64,000 nt of DNA from Thermoanaerobaculia bacterium. GTDB taxonomy: Bacteria; Acidobacteriota; Thermoanaerobaculia; Multivoradales; Multivoraceae. The notes below the pieces were generated by a model, which was not told the DNA's origin, did not search any database, and was given only the letters and a program-made list of their open reading frames with translations. Location of the stretch: NCBI GenBank assembly GCA_022822365.1, contig JAJEBV010000006.1:124001-188000 (forward strand), written 5' to 3'. A program made the translations under genes and the position numbers. Positions 9,503-17,023 of the stretch are shown here, piece after piece. The number at the start of each line of letters is the position of its first letter. Position 1 is the first letter of the stretch.

Positions 9503-11046
9503 TCTTCGAGTGACCGGAACGCGGCCCCCAGCTCGTCCACGAGGTCGCAGGCGGCCATCGAGATCTCTCCCCAGCGCTCCGCCGCCAGATCGCCGGACAG
9601 GCCATGAGCGTAGACGCCCAGCCGGGCGGCCGCGGGCGGATCGAGTCCCTGGGCCAGGAGCGCCGCGATCACGCCGGTCAGCACGTCGCCGCTGCCGCCC
9701 GACGCCATTCCCGGATTCCCCGTCGGGTTGACCCAGGTGCCCAGGGCCGGGTCCGAGATCAGGGTCTGGCGGCCCTTGAGCACGACGACCGCTCCCGTCT
9801 CGCGCGCGGCCCGCCTCGCATGCTCCCAGCGGCTTTCCGTGACCGCCGACACCGACACGCCGAGGAGCCGGGCAAGTTCTCCCGGATGCGGCGTGATCAC
9901 CAGGTCCGAGTCGCGCGCGAGAAGCGCCTCGGCGTCGCCGGCGAAGGCGGAGATGCCGTCCGCGTCGAGCACGACCGGCGCCGCGCTCCGGGCGACGATC
10001 TGTCGCGCCAGCACCCGGGCATCGTCGGTGAGCCCCAGGCCCGGACCGAGCGCCAGCGCGCCGGGCGAGGCGCGCTCCACGATCGTCTGGAGCAGCGGTT
10101 CGACGGCGTCACGCGACCACCCCTTTCCCAGCCTGGGCAGCCCCAGGGTCATCGACTCGATCGAACCGGCGTCGACCACCTGAACGAGATGTTCGGGCAC
10201 TGCCGCCGTCACCAGGCCGGCGCCGCCCCTGACGGCGGCGCGAGCGGCGAGAACCACCGCGCCGCTGTACCCGGTCGAGCCGCCCGCGACGACGACGTGG
10301 CCGAAGGTCCCCTTGTGCGCGTCGCGCGGGCGGCTCCGCAGGCAACCAGCGAGGTCCTCCCGACGCGACTGGTAGAGCGCGTCCGGCCCCGGCGGCGGTT
10401 CGGGCAACGGAACGCCGAGATCGCCGATCCACAGATGCCCACCGGCGTCCGCGGCAGGTGCCAGCACGTTCGCGACCTTGGGGAACCCCAGTGCCACGGT
10501 CAGATCGGCCGCCACATGCGGACCCGGAGGCACCGCCGACGACGCGTCGACGCCCGTCGGCACGTCGACCGAGACGAGCGGCGCGTCTCCGCGGCGCCTT
10601 CCAAGCCAGTCGACCCAGTTCGCCACCGGTCCCTCGACGGGTCGGTTCAGGCCCGTGCCGAGCAGGGCGTCGACCCAGAGTTCGTAGTCCTCGTTCACTT
10701 CGTCGTCCGCGGCCGGCTCCGGCACCGACCGGGGCGAGAGCCCGAGCTGTTCGCACGACACGAACTGCCTCGTCGCGTCGACGCTCAGCCGGTCGAGCGG
10801 ACCGGCAACGAAAGCCGTCGCCTCGTAGCCGCGGGTCGTGAGATCCCGGAGCAAGGCGAGCCCGTCGCCGCCGTTGTTGCCCCGGCCGCAGGCGATGGCG
10901 ATCCGCCGGGCGCGCGGAAAGCACTCGGCGATCGCGTCCGCGGTCGCGCGGGCGGCGTTCTCCATCAGGACGATCGCCGGCACGCTGAGGCTCTCGATCG
11001 CCGCGGCCTCGACGTCGCGCATTTCCTCGGACGTGACGACCCTCAC
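9499..11046 (-). CDS. nnr: Bifunctional NAD(P)HX epimerase / ADP-dependent dehydratase
   Basis: Repairs damaged hydrated NAD(P)H. 515 aa with both known halves. The N-terminal YjeF epimerase (about 1-215) has IACGRGNNGGDGLALLRDL and SVDVPTGVDA. The C-terminal ribokinase-like dehydratase (about 230-510) has HKGTFGHVVVAGGS, GPGLG, ITPHPGELARLLG, VVLKGRQTLI and NPGMASGGSGDVLTG. GTG start overlaps the stop of the DUF2064 gene (GTGA at 11043-11046). The nnr-tsaE pair is a common bacterial arrangement. Confidence 0.96.
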   Translation of the reverse strand: MRVVTSEEMRDVEAAAIESLSVPAIVLMENAARATADAIAECFPRARRIAIACGRGNNGGDGLALLRDLTTRGYEATAFVAGPLDRLSVDATRQFVSCEQLGLSPRSVPEPAADDEVNEDYELWVDALLGTGLNRPVEGPVANWVDWLGRRRGDAPLVSVDVPTGVDASSAVPPGPHVAADLTVALGFPKVANVLAPAADAGGHLWIGDLGVPLPEPPPGPDALYQSRREDLAGCLRSRPRDAHKGTFGHVVVAGGSTGYSGAVVLAARAAVRGGAGLVTAAVPEHLVQVVDAGSIESMTLGLPRLGKGWSRDAVEPLLQTIVERASPGALALGPGLGLTDDARVLARQIVARSAAPVVLDADGISAFAGDAEALLARDSDLVITPHPGELARLLGVSVSAVTESRWEHARRAARETGAVVVLKGRQTLISDPALGTWVNPTGNPGMASGGSGDVLTGVIAALLAQGLDPPAAARLGVYAHGLSGDLAAERWGEISMAACDLVDELGAAFRSLEE

Positions 11047-11711
11047 AGAAGGACCTCGGCGGTGCGCGGACAGAGCGAACGCAACTCGGCCCGGCGCTCC
11101 AACCGTTGGCGGAAGCGGACGAGGTCGGCCACCGTGTCGAGATCGTGCGCCTCAGGCAGAAGCGCCGTGTCCAGGCCGAGTTCGCCCAGGCGCGCGAGCG
11201 TCGTGGCGAAGACCGACGGAGAACTCCAGGCGATGCCCTCGAACAGGCGCGGGTGCAGCGCCTCCCGCCGTAGCGCGATCATGTAGTAGCCGCCGTCCGC
11301 CGCCGGCCCGAGCACGGCGTCACGGCCGGCGTCGAGCGCCTCGAAAGCCTCCTCCACGCGTACGGAGTCGAGGTCGGGGTGGTCGCTACCCACCGCCGCC
11401 ACCCGGTCGGCGCCAACGGCCGCCCAGCGAAGCCCGTTGTAGAGACGCTCCCCCAGGTCCCGCCCCTCCTGGAGACGCCACGGCACGGCGGTGGGCGCCA
11501 GGTCCGAGGGGGGCTCGGCATCCGCTGTCAACGCCCACATCAGGACGAGTTCCCAGGGACCGGCGCTCAGGCGGTGTCCAAGATCCGCGACGAGCGCGCG
11601 GTGCAGCGAAGCGGCGCCGGCAGCCGTGAGCCCCCCGGGCGCCACCAGCCGGGTCTTCACCCGGCCCGGGATCGGAGCCCTGGCGAAGAGGAGCAGGCGT
11701 CGCGTACTCAC
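11043..11711 (-). CDS. DUF2064 / TIGR04282 family glycosyltransferase-like protein
   Basis: 222-aa GT-A-fold nucleotidyl/glycosyltransferase-like protein. Start is taken as GTG at 11709-11711 (MSTRRLLLFARAPIPG) because the family begins with exactly this region (FARAPVPGxVKTRL) and because the GTG makes a GTGA overlap with the small gene before it; the frame stays open further upstream but that part is low-complexity Arg/Gly. Motifs: PGRVKTRL, GSDHPDL (family DxD-like site, usually GTDCPDL), LGPAADGGYYMIALR. Substrate unknown. Such genes often occur with radical-SAM or other glycosyltransferases, which are absent here. Confidence 0.88.
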   Translation of the reverse strand: MSTRRLLLFARAPIPGRVKTRLVAPGGLTAAGAASLHRALVADLGHRLSAGPWELVLMWALTADAEPPSDLAPTAVPWRLQEGRDLGERLYNGLRWAAVGADRVAAVGSDHPDLDSVRVEEAFEALDAGRDAVLGPAADGGYYMIALRREALHPRLFEGIAWSSPSVFATTLARLGELGLDTALLPEAHDLDTVADLVRFRQRLERRAELRSLCPRTAEVLL

Positions 11712-11932
11712 CGCTTCCGGAATCGCCGCAGCGACCACGCGATGGCGATGCCGAGAGCGCCGGCCGCGATCGGCAGAACCCAGGCCGCCCCGGCCCTTCC
11801 GGGCAACGCTGCCAGCCGAGCACCGCCCGCTTGCTCGAGGGCGCCCCTCACGTCCGCCACCGCCTCGCGGACGTCGTCGCGGCGCCGTGCCAGCGCCGCT
11901 GCCCGCGCCCGCGCCTCCGACTGCCGCCTCAC
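11708..11932 (-). CDS. Small membrane-anchored protein, YqjK-like position
   Basis: 74 aa: a very basic, Ala/Arg-rich N-terminal helix with heptad-like spacing (about 1-45), then one hydrophobic segment WVLPIAAGALGIAIAW (about 50-66) and a basic tail RRFRKR. I do not recognise a family with certainty. It follows a holin-superfamily (YqjE-like) gene with a GTGA overlap, which recalls the E. coli yqjD-yqjE-yqjK set of small membrane proteins; this is an analogy only. The overlaps at both ends make it a believable gene. Confidence 0.75.
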   Translation of the reverse strand: MRRQSEARARAAALARRRDDVREAVADVRGALEQAGGARLAALPGRAGAAWVLPIAAGALGIAIAWSLRRFRKR

Positions 11933-12381
11933 GACGTTCCCCCAGGTGCCGTTCCCCCAGGTGCATCATCCCCGCCTTCGTCCGACTCCAGCACGTCGCG
12001 CCAGAAGTCAAGATGGTTGCCGACGCGCCGCCTGACGGTGCCAACCGGCGACTCAAGCCGGCGCGCCCGCGCCCGAACGACCCGAATCAGGATGAGCGCC
12101 AGCACCAGCAGGCCGCCGGCCACCGCAAGCGCCGCCGCCCACACCGGCAGCACGTTGGCCAGGCCCGCACCCGCCGCGAAGACCAGAGCGCCGAGCGCCC
12201 AGAACACGGCGCCGAAGACGAAAGCGGCGAGCAGGACCAGGCGGAGCAGACGAGCCCAGTTCCGCGCCAGGTCGAAGCGCAGTTGCTCGACTTCGGCCTC
12301 GAGCAGCGCCGCCGCCGACCGCGCCAGCGAACCTCCCAGTCCGCTCAGGGTCGCGAGAGCCTCGACGATCTTCGTGGTCAT
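11929..12381 (-). CDS. Phage-holin-superfamily (YqjE-like) membrane protein
   Basis: 150 aa. An amphipathic N-terminal region with LLEAEVEQLRFDLARNWARL is followed by two strong membrane helices (about 47-75 and 80-102) and a basic, then acidic C-terminus. This layout fits the PF07332 (holin 3_6, YqjE) group of chromosomal membrane proteins. No phage lysis gene is near, so a phage role is unlikely. ATG start; it begins a tight chain of five genes (this one to tsaE), all joined by NTGA overlaps. Confidence 0.8.
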   Translation of the reverse strand: MTTKIVEALATLSGLGGSLARSAAALLEAEVEQLRFDLARNWARLLRLVLLAAFVFGAVFWALGALVFAAGAGLANVLPVWAAALAVAGGLLVLALILIRVVRARARRLESPVGTVRRRVGNHLDFWRDVLESDEGGDDAPGGTAPGGTS

Positions 12382-12433
12382 TGGGACTGAGGCCTCAAGC
12401 CGGCGTCATCGCCGGACGGAGTTCAGGCGCCGT

Positions 12434-14206
12434 TCAGGCGCCGACACGCAGGGTCCGCGTGACGAAGGAAGTTGCTCCGGCAACCTCGTCCCGCACCGCC
12501 ACCGTCAGGCGCTGGTCGCCCTCCTTCATGATCAACGGCAGCGTGTACGTGTAGTAGCTCTCCATGGCGCGTTCCAGGTCCCCTGCCGGGATCGTGAGTT
12601 CGAACGGCTCGACCTGGGGCGGGGAGATGTCGCCGTTCGACGCCAGCGCCTGCACCCAGATCCGGGCGCGCAGGAGGTGCTCGCCCTCGGTTCCCACCGG
12701 TACCAGGGTCATCTCGCCGATCGGAACCTGGACGTCGACGTGAACCGTGTAGAGCCCCCGCTCTTCGCGGCGAATCTCGTCCGCCTTGACCAGCGAGATC
12801 TCCAGGTCGTTCTTCTCGTAGCCGAGCTTGAGCGCCGCCAGGGTGCCTTCGGTCATTTCCGTATCGACCGACTTGTCGCGGTAGGTCAGACGATGCCGGA
12901 CGAAGCGGTCACGCTTCAGGCCCAGTCGCTCCTGGGCCTCCTTCGTGAGCTCGACCTTGATCTTGTAGGTCCGGCCCGTCCCCGCGTGACCCGGCTGAAA
13001 GCCGAGCGAGTAGTAGCTCGCGAAGTCGAGGGCGATCCGGTTCAGGCCGTCGCGGAAGTTGTTCGTGTTGACGATGTACTGGCCGCCGGTCTCCTCGGCC
13101 ATGTACATGATCGAAGACTGGACGTTCTCGCGGGCGACCGAGTCGATGTTCGACGAGAAGGCCATGCCCTGCATCGAGGCGTCGCGGGAGTTGATGCCCA
13201 TCGGACCCGAAGCGTCGACGGTGTAGAACGAGATCTCGTTCGCGTTCGCCGCGTTGACGAGGTCGGTGAAGCGCCGGCTCGAGTCGTACTGCAGCGAGTC
13301 GAGGAAGAAGTTCTGGTTGTACTCGATCGAGTCGACGGAACGGCCGCGCTGGTCCAGCGCCTCCCACATGTCCGCGCCGGCCCGCATCGGCAGCCCGTCC
13401 GAGACATAGAGGAAGGCCTTGCGGCCGGGCATGCCCGCCAGCGAGATGACGCTGTCCTTGAGCCCGTCTAGCGTGAACTGCATGTCGTTGTAGATCTGCT
13501 GCGAGTAGATCCGCACGCGCCCCTGCACGAAGTGGTAGTCACGGTCTTCCTCGCCGATGTCGCGGATGAGATCGGCCCGGTCCGAGTCCCACATCGTCCG
13601 GCCGCCGGTGTGCTTCTCCAGGTCGTAGAGCGCGTTGGCGATCAACTGGGGGTCGCTGGTGAACTCACGCTCCACCTTCACCGAACGGTTGAAGGTCAGG
13701 AGCATGACGCGATCGTCGCGGGTCACGTGCTGGCGCAGAAACTCCCGGACGTAGCGGAAGAAGCGGTTCCGGTTCTGGGGGCGGATGTTGTGGTGGTCGA
13801 CGTAGATCACCAGGTTCAGGCGCTCGTCCTCGGGCACGATGTAGTTCCGGCGTGCGAGCCCGGGCCTGTCGATGATGTGCGGCTCCGGCTCGGCCGGCAC
13901 CAGGCCGGCAGCCGCGCCGACCTTGACTCGCTCGTGAACCTCGTAGAAGTTCGTGATCGGTGCCGGGCGCTTCTCCTCCAGCAGGACGAAGTCGTCCTTC
14001 GTCAGACCGGTCACGGGATTGCCATCCCGGTCACGGACGAAGACCTGGACGTTGATCACCTTGACGTGGACCGTGTCCTCGAAGGTGGCGCCGGGAGGCC
14101 TGGAAGGCACCTCCTGGCCGGCGAGGGAAAGCGGAGCGATCAACATCGACCCGGCGAGCAGTGCCGGAGCGAGCGCGGGCGATCGGAATGAGAGCGTTCC
14201 AGTCAT
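12434..14206 (-). CDS. Secreted VWFA-related protein (Acidobacteriota type)
   Basis: 590 aa with a signal peptide (about 1-30, ending SLAGQE). Residues about 40-80 form a short beta domain (VKVINVQVFVRDRDGNPVTG, LTKDDFVLLEE) typical of the VWFA-related family common in Acidobacteriota. A VWA-type alpha/beta domain follows: LNLVIYVDHHNIRPQNR, VMLLTFNRSVKV, KAFLYVSDGLPM, ISFYTVDASGPMG, ETGGQYIVNTNNFRDGL, ASYYSLGFQPG. The usual MIDAS DxSxS is not present (DHHNI instead), so metal binding is doubtful. The C-terminal 180 residues are beta-rich. Function unknown, probably extracellular or periplasmic. A perfect TATAAT lies 10 nt before the ATG. Confidence 0.9.
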   Translation of the reverse strand: MTGTLSFRSPALAPALLAGSMLIAPLSLAGQEVPSRPPGATFEDTVHVKVINVQVFVRDRDGNPVTGLTKDDFVLLEEKRPAPITNFYEVHERVKVGAAAGLVPAEPEPHIIDRPGLARRNYIVPEDERLNLVIYVDHHNIRPQNRNRFFRYVREFLRQHVTRDDRVMLLTFNRSVKVEREFTSDPQLIANALYDLEKHTGGRTMWDSDRADLIRDIGEEDRDYHFVQGRVRIYSQQIYNDMQFTLDGLKDSVISLAGMPGRKAFLYVSDGLPMRAGADMWEALDQRGRSVDSIEYNQNFFLDSLQYDSSRRFTDLVNAANANEISFYTVDASGPMGINSRDASMQGMAFSSNIDSVARENVQSSIMYMAEETGGQYIVNTNNFRDGLNRIALDFASYYSLGFQPGHAGTGRTYKIKVELTKEAQERLGLKRDRFVRHRLTYRDKSVDTEMTEGTLAALKLGYEKNDLEISLVKADEIRREERGLYTVHVDVQVPIGEMTLVPVGTEGEHLLRARIWVQALASNGDISPPQVEPFELTIPAGDLERAMESYYTYTLPLIMKEGDQRLTVAVRDEVAGATSFVTRTLRVGA

Positions 14207-14215
14207 GGAAGGTCG

Positions 14216-14221
14216 ATTATA
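14216..14221 (-). promoter_or_regulatory. Candidate -10 box (TATAAT) for the VWFA-related gene
   Basis: A perfect TATAAT on the minus strand ends 9 nt before the ATG at 14204-14206. Transcription from it would begin about at the start codon, giving an almost leaderless mRNA. No good -35 hexamer is seen at 16-18 nt upstream. Confidence 0.35.
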
Positions 14222-14276
14222 GGGGACCAACCCGGCAAACCGTCGGCACCGGCCGCGGCATTCCCACGCTTCGCAT

Positions 14277-15125
14277 TCACCGCCGGCCGCGGCGGCCGGC
14301 CATCGGATCGAGCGTGCCGTGTCCGCCGCTCCGCCCCAGAGGGTAGGAACCCCGCAGCGCGCGTTCGACGAAGGCGACCGCCCGCCGTACGGCTTCCTGG
14401 AGCGGCAGATGCCAGCCCAGCCCGGCCGCGACCGCGGCCGAGAGCGTACAGCCCGTGCCACGCCGCCAGCGCGTCCGGATTCTCGGGTGGACGAAGGCCT
14501 CGAAACGGTTGCCGTCGAACAGCAGATCCGTCACTTCGCCGCCGCCTCGGGCCGTGCCGCCGTTCGATCGGGAGGCGGCAGCCGGATAGCCGTGGCCACC
14601 CGTGACCAGCACGCTCGGACCCATTCGCTCGATCCGGCGGGCCGCGTTGCGGGCCTCCTCCAGATCGGTGATCGTCTCCCCGGAAAGAGCTTCCGCCTCG
14701 AACAGATTCGGCGTCACGAGCAGAAGCTGTGGAAGCAGCCGCTCAACGAGCATCGGTATCGCCTCCGCGTCGAGCAGCGCCATCCCCGAGGTCGATCTGA
14801 GCACCGGGTCCAGCACCGCCGGCGTCGGCGGCAGCCGCTCCAGCCAGCTTGCCACGACTTCCACGGTCGCCGCGTCGGCGAGCATCCCGATCTTGATCGC
14901 CTCGATGCCGATCTCCTCGGCCGTCTCCAGTTGCTGGCGCACGAGGTCGGGCCCCAGGGGCTCCACCGCACGCACCTCGGCCGCCGACTGGGCGGTGACC
15001 GCGGTCAGGGCGCACAACCCGTGAACCCCGTACGCCGCGAAGGTCCTCAGGTCCGCCGGGGCACCCGAGCAGCCGCCGGAGTCCGAACCGGCAATCGTCA
15101 GGACGCGCGGCGGCGGTGCAGCCAT
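14277..15125 (-). CDS. thiD: Hydroxymethylpyrimidine (phosphate) kinase
   Basis: Ribokinase-family kinase that phosphorylates HMP and HMP-P for thiamine synthesis. 282 aa. N-terminal VLTIAGSDSGG, ADLRTFAAYGVHGLCALTA, then IKIGMLADAATVEVV, VLDPVLRSTSGMALL, VTPNLFEAEALSG, VLVTGGHG and the anion-hole RRGTGCTLSAAVAA all fit ThiD. One change stands out: the usual GGAGIQADL is GGCSGAPADL, with Pro where the family has Gln. The ATG overlaps the lgt stop by 28 bp. No other thiamine gene or TPP riboswitch is nearby. Confidence 0.9.
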   Translation of the reverse strand: MAAPPPRVLTIAGSDSGGCSGAPADLRTFAAYGVHGLCALTAVTAQSAAEVRAVEPLGPDLVRQQLETAEEIGIEAIKIGMLADAATVEVVASWLERLPPTPAVLDPVLRSTSGMALLDAEAIPMLVERLLPQLLLVTPNLFEAEALSGETITDLEEARNAARRIERMGPSVLVTGGHGYPAAASRSNGGTARGGGEVTDLLFDGNRFEAFVHPRIRTRWRRGTGCTLSAAVAAGLGWHLPLQEAVRRAVAFVERALRGSYPLGRSGGHGTLDPMAGRRGRR

Positions 15126-15898
15126 AGCGAAGCGACCAGCAGCAGGATGGCGATGGCGATCAACTGAGCCACTGTCAGAACGCCGAAGAAGCGATCGTCC
15201 TTGGCGCGCAGGAACTCGACCAGGAAACGCTCCATCGACAGCAGGCCGACGACCGGAAGCGCCACGCCGCCCGGCGCCGTCCCGCGGGCGAGCAACGACC
15301 TGCCGAACCAGAAGATCAGCAGGGCGGTAACGGTCTCGTAGATCTGGGTGGGGTGTACCGCGACCAGGGCGTCGGCGGCGACCTCCGGCGGCAGGTCGAC
15401 GCCGAACTCCCGCTCCAAAGCACCGGCCACGGTCGGGATGGGACCCTCCGGGAAAGTCATGCCCCAGGGCAGGTCGGTGGGCACGCCGTAGTCGTCGCCG
15501 ACCAGCAGGCAACCGATGCGGCCGACGCCGTAGCCAAGCGCCAGGGCGGGCGCGGTGGCATCGGCGGACTGCCAGAGCGGCATCCGCCGGCGCCGCATGA
15601 CGAGCAGCACCGCCGCCGCACCGACCAGGAACCCGCCGTACCAGACCAGCCCGGCACGGCTGTAGAGCAGGTGCCAATCGCCATACAGCAGTGCGTAGTA
15701 CGCCTTGCCGCCGACGATTCCGCCCACGGCGCCGGCCAGCAACAGGGCAGCCGCGTCGTCCGCGGCACGGGAAGCGCTCGAGCCCACCTGCCGGAGGCCC
15801 CAGCGCAACTGGAGGCTAGCCGCGAACAGCGCCGCCACGAGCATCACGCCGAACGGCGAAACGGAGAGCGGACCGATGTGAAACAGCTCCGAGATCAC
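15098..15898 (-). CDS. lgt: Prolipoprotein diacylglyceryl transferase
   Basis: Inner-membrane enzyme that moves diacylglycerol from phosphatidylglycerol to the lipobox cysteine of prelipoproteins. 266 aa with about seven hydrophobic segments. Family motifs: SPFGVMLVAALFA, GGIVGGKAYYALLY, GYGVGRIGCLLVGDDYG (the Lgt signature), VHPTQIYE and LSMERFLVEFLR. Start GTG at 15896-15898. It lies back to back with the DHH gene, with only 36 bp between the two start codons, so their promoters must overlap. Confidence 0.95.
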   Translation of the reverse strand: MISELFHIGPLSVSPFGVMLVAALFAASLQLRWGLRQVGSSASRAADDAAALLLAGAVGGIVGGKAYYALLYGDWHLLYSRAGLVWYGGFLVGAAAVLLVMRRRRMPLWQSADATAPALALGYGVGRIGCLLVGDDYGVPTDLPWGMTFPEGPIPTVAGALEREFGVDLPPEVAADALVAVHPTQIYETVTALLIFWFGRSLLARGTAPGGVALPVVGLLSMERFLVEFLRAKDDRFFGVLTVAQLIAIAILLLVASLWLHRRRAS

Positions 15899-15934
15899 GA
15901 TTCGATCCTAGCCCGCCGACCTGGCGGCGCTAGC

Positions 15935-16984
15935 ATGAAGACGATGCTGAGCGAACTGGCCCGGAGCCGCTTCGCCGTGTTCCGCGAGTACATCGAGAGC
16001 ACGGATCCGCGGGCGCGCTGGCTCGTCCTCACCCACAACAACCCGGACCCCGATGCGCTGGCCGCCGCGGCCGCCCTGGCGAAGGTCCTGCGATCCGGGT
16101 TCCGGCGTCGCGCCACTCCGGCCTACGGCGGCATCATCGGCCGGGCCGAGAACCAGGAGATGGTTCGCTCCCTCGACCTCGACTTCAGCCAGGCGCGGCG
16201 GCTGAAACTCGCCCACTACCGCTACGTGGCGCTGGTCGACTGTCAACCGGCGACCGGCAACAGCCCGCTGCCGGCCGAGCGGATGCCCGAGGTCGTCGTC
16301 GATCACCATCCGCTCCGTCCGGGCACGGCGGCAACGCCCTTCCACGACATCAGGACCGACTATGCCGCCGCCGCCACGATCGCCGCCGAGTACCTGCTCG
16401 CCGCCGGAGTACCGGTCACCCGCAGGGAAGCAACCGCGATCGTCTACGCGATCCGTAGCGAGACCCTCGACTTCTGCCGCGGCTCCAGCGCCGCGGACCG
16501 CGCGATCCACGACCACTTCAACGCCCAGGCCCTGCCGCGGCTGCTCGGTCGAATCCAGAACCCCAGGCTGCCGCTCGACTACTTCGAGACCCTGCGCGAA
16601 GCGCTGGACAATCTCTACGGCGTGGACACCCTGATCCTGAGCCGGCTCGGCGCGGTGGCTCAGCCCGACATCGTTCCCGAAATCGCCGACCTGCTGCTGC
16701 GACTGGAGGGTTGCACCTGGTCGATGTGCAGCGGTCTCCACGAGGACCGCCTCTACTGCTCGATCCGCACCACGAACACCCGCGCCGACGCTTCGCGGAT
16801 CATGCGCCGTCTGGTCGGACGCAAGGGCCGCGGCGGCGGCCACGGCATGATCGCGGGCGGCTGGATTCCCAGGGCCAGGGGAGACGATGACGCGGTGCGC
16901 CGCCAGCAGGACCGGCTGGCCGCCAGGCTGGCCGGACTCCTGCGCAAGGACCCGAGCCGGATCGGGCCCATTACCCGCGCCTGA
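15935..16984 (+). CDS. DHH-family phosphoesterase (NrnA-like)
   Basis: 349 aa. N-terminal DHH domain with LTHNNPDPDAL (His34, Asp38, Asp40), VALVDCQPATGNS and VVVDHHPLRP; C-terminal DHHA1-type domain with GRKGRGGGHGMIAGG. Relatives include nanoRNase/pAp-phosphatase NrnA and c-di-AMP or pGpG hydrolases, so the substrate is probably a short nucleotide. The first motif has Asn where many relatives have a second His or Glu (HNNPDPD), as in several NrnA-like proteins. The start is the first ATG of a pair (15935, 15944). It converges on guaA. Confidence 0.9.
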   Translation: MKTMLSELARSRFAVFREYIESTDPRARWLVLTHNNPDPDALAAAAALAKVLRSGFRRRATPAYGGIIGRAENQEMVRSLDLDFSQARRLKLAHYRYVALVDCQPATGNSPLPAERMPEVVVDHHPLRPGTAATPFHDIRTDYAAAATIAAEYLLAAGVPVTRREATAIVYAIRSETLDFCRGSSAADRAIHDHFNAQALPRLLGRIQNPRLPLDYFETLREALDNLYGVDTLILSRLGAVAQPDIVPEIADLLLRLEGCTWSMCSGLHEDRLYCSIRTTNTRADASRIMRRLVGRKGRGGGHGMIAGGWIPRARGDDDAVRRQQDRLAARLAGLLRKDPSRIGPITRA

Positions 16985-16993
16985 GCGCGGCCC

Positions 16994-17023
16994 GCCTCAC
17001 TCCCACTCGCCTCACTCCCACTC
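16994..17023. repeat. 15-bp direct tandem duplication at the end of guaA
   Basis: The sequence cctcactcccactcg occurs twice in a row (16994-17008 and 17009-17023). The right copy contains the guaA stop and the codons for its last residues; the left copy is outside the gene. It looks like a recent slippage duplication that would supply a second in-frame stop. Confidence 0.7.

Noticed and set aside
11929-12381. Prophage remnant suggested by a holin-type domain
   Set aside because: The holin 3_6 (YqjE) group is widespread on chromosomes; no endolysin, integrase or structural phage gene lies nearby.
12421-12442. Tandem gttcaggcgcc repeat
   Set aside because: Only two 11-bp units around the VWFA-gene stop; too small to be more than chance slippage.
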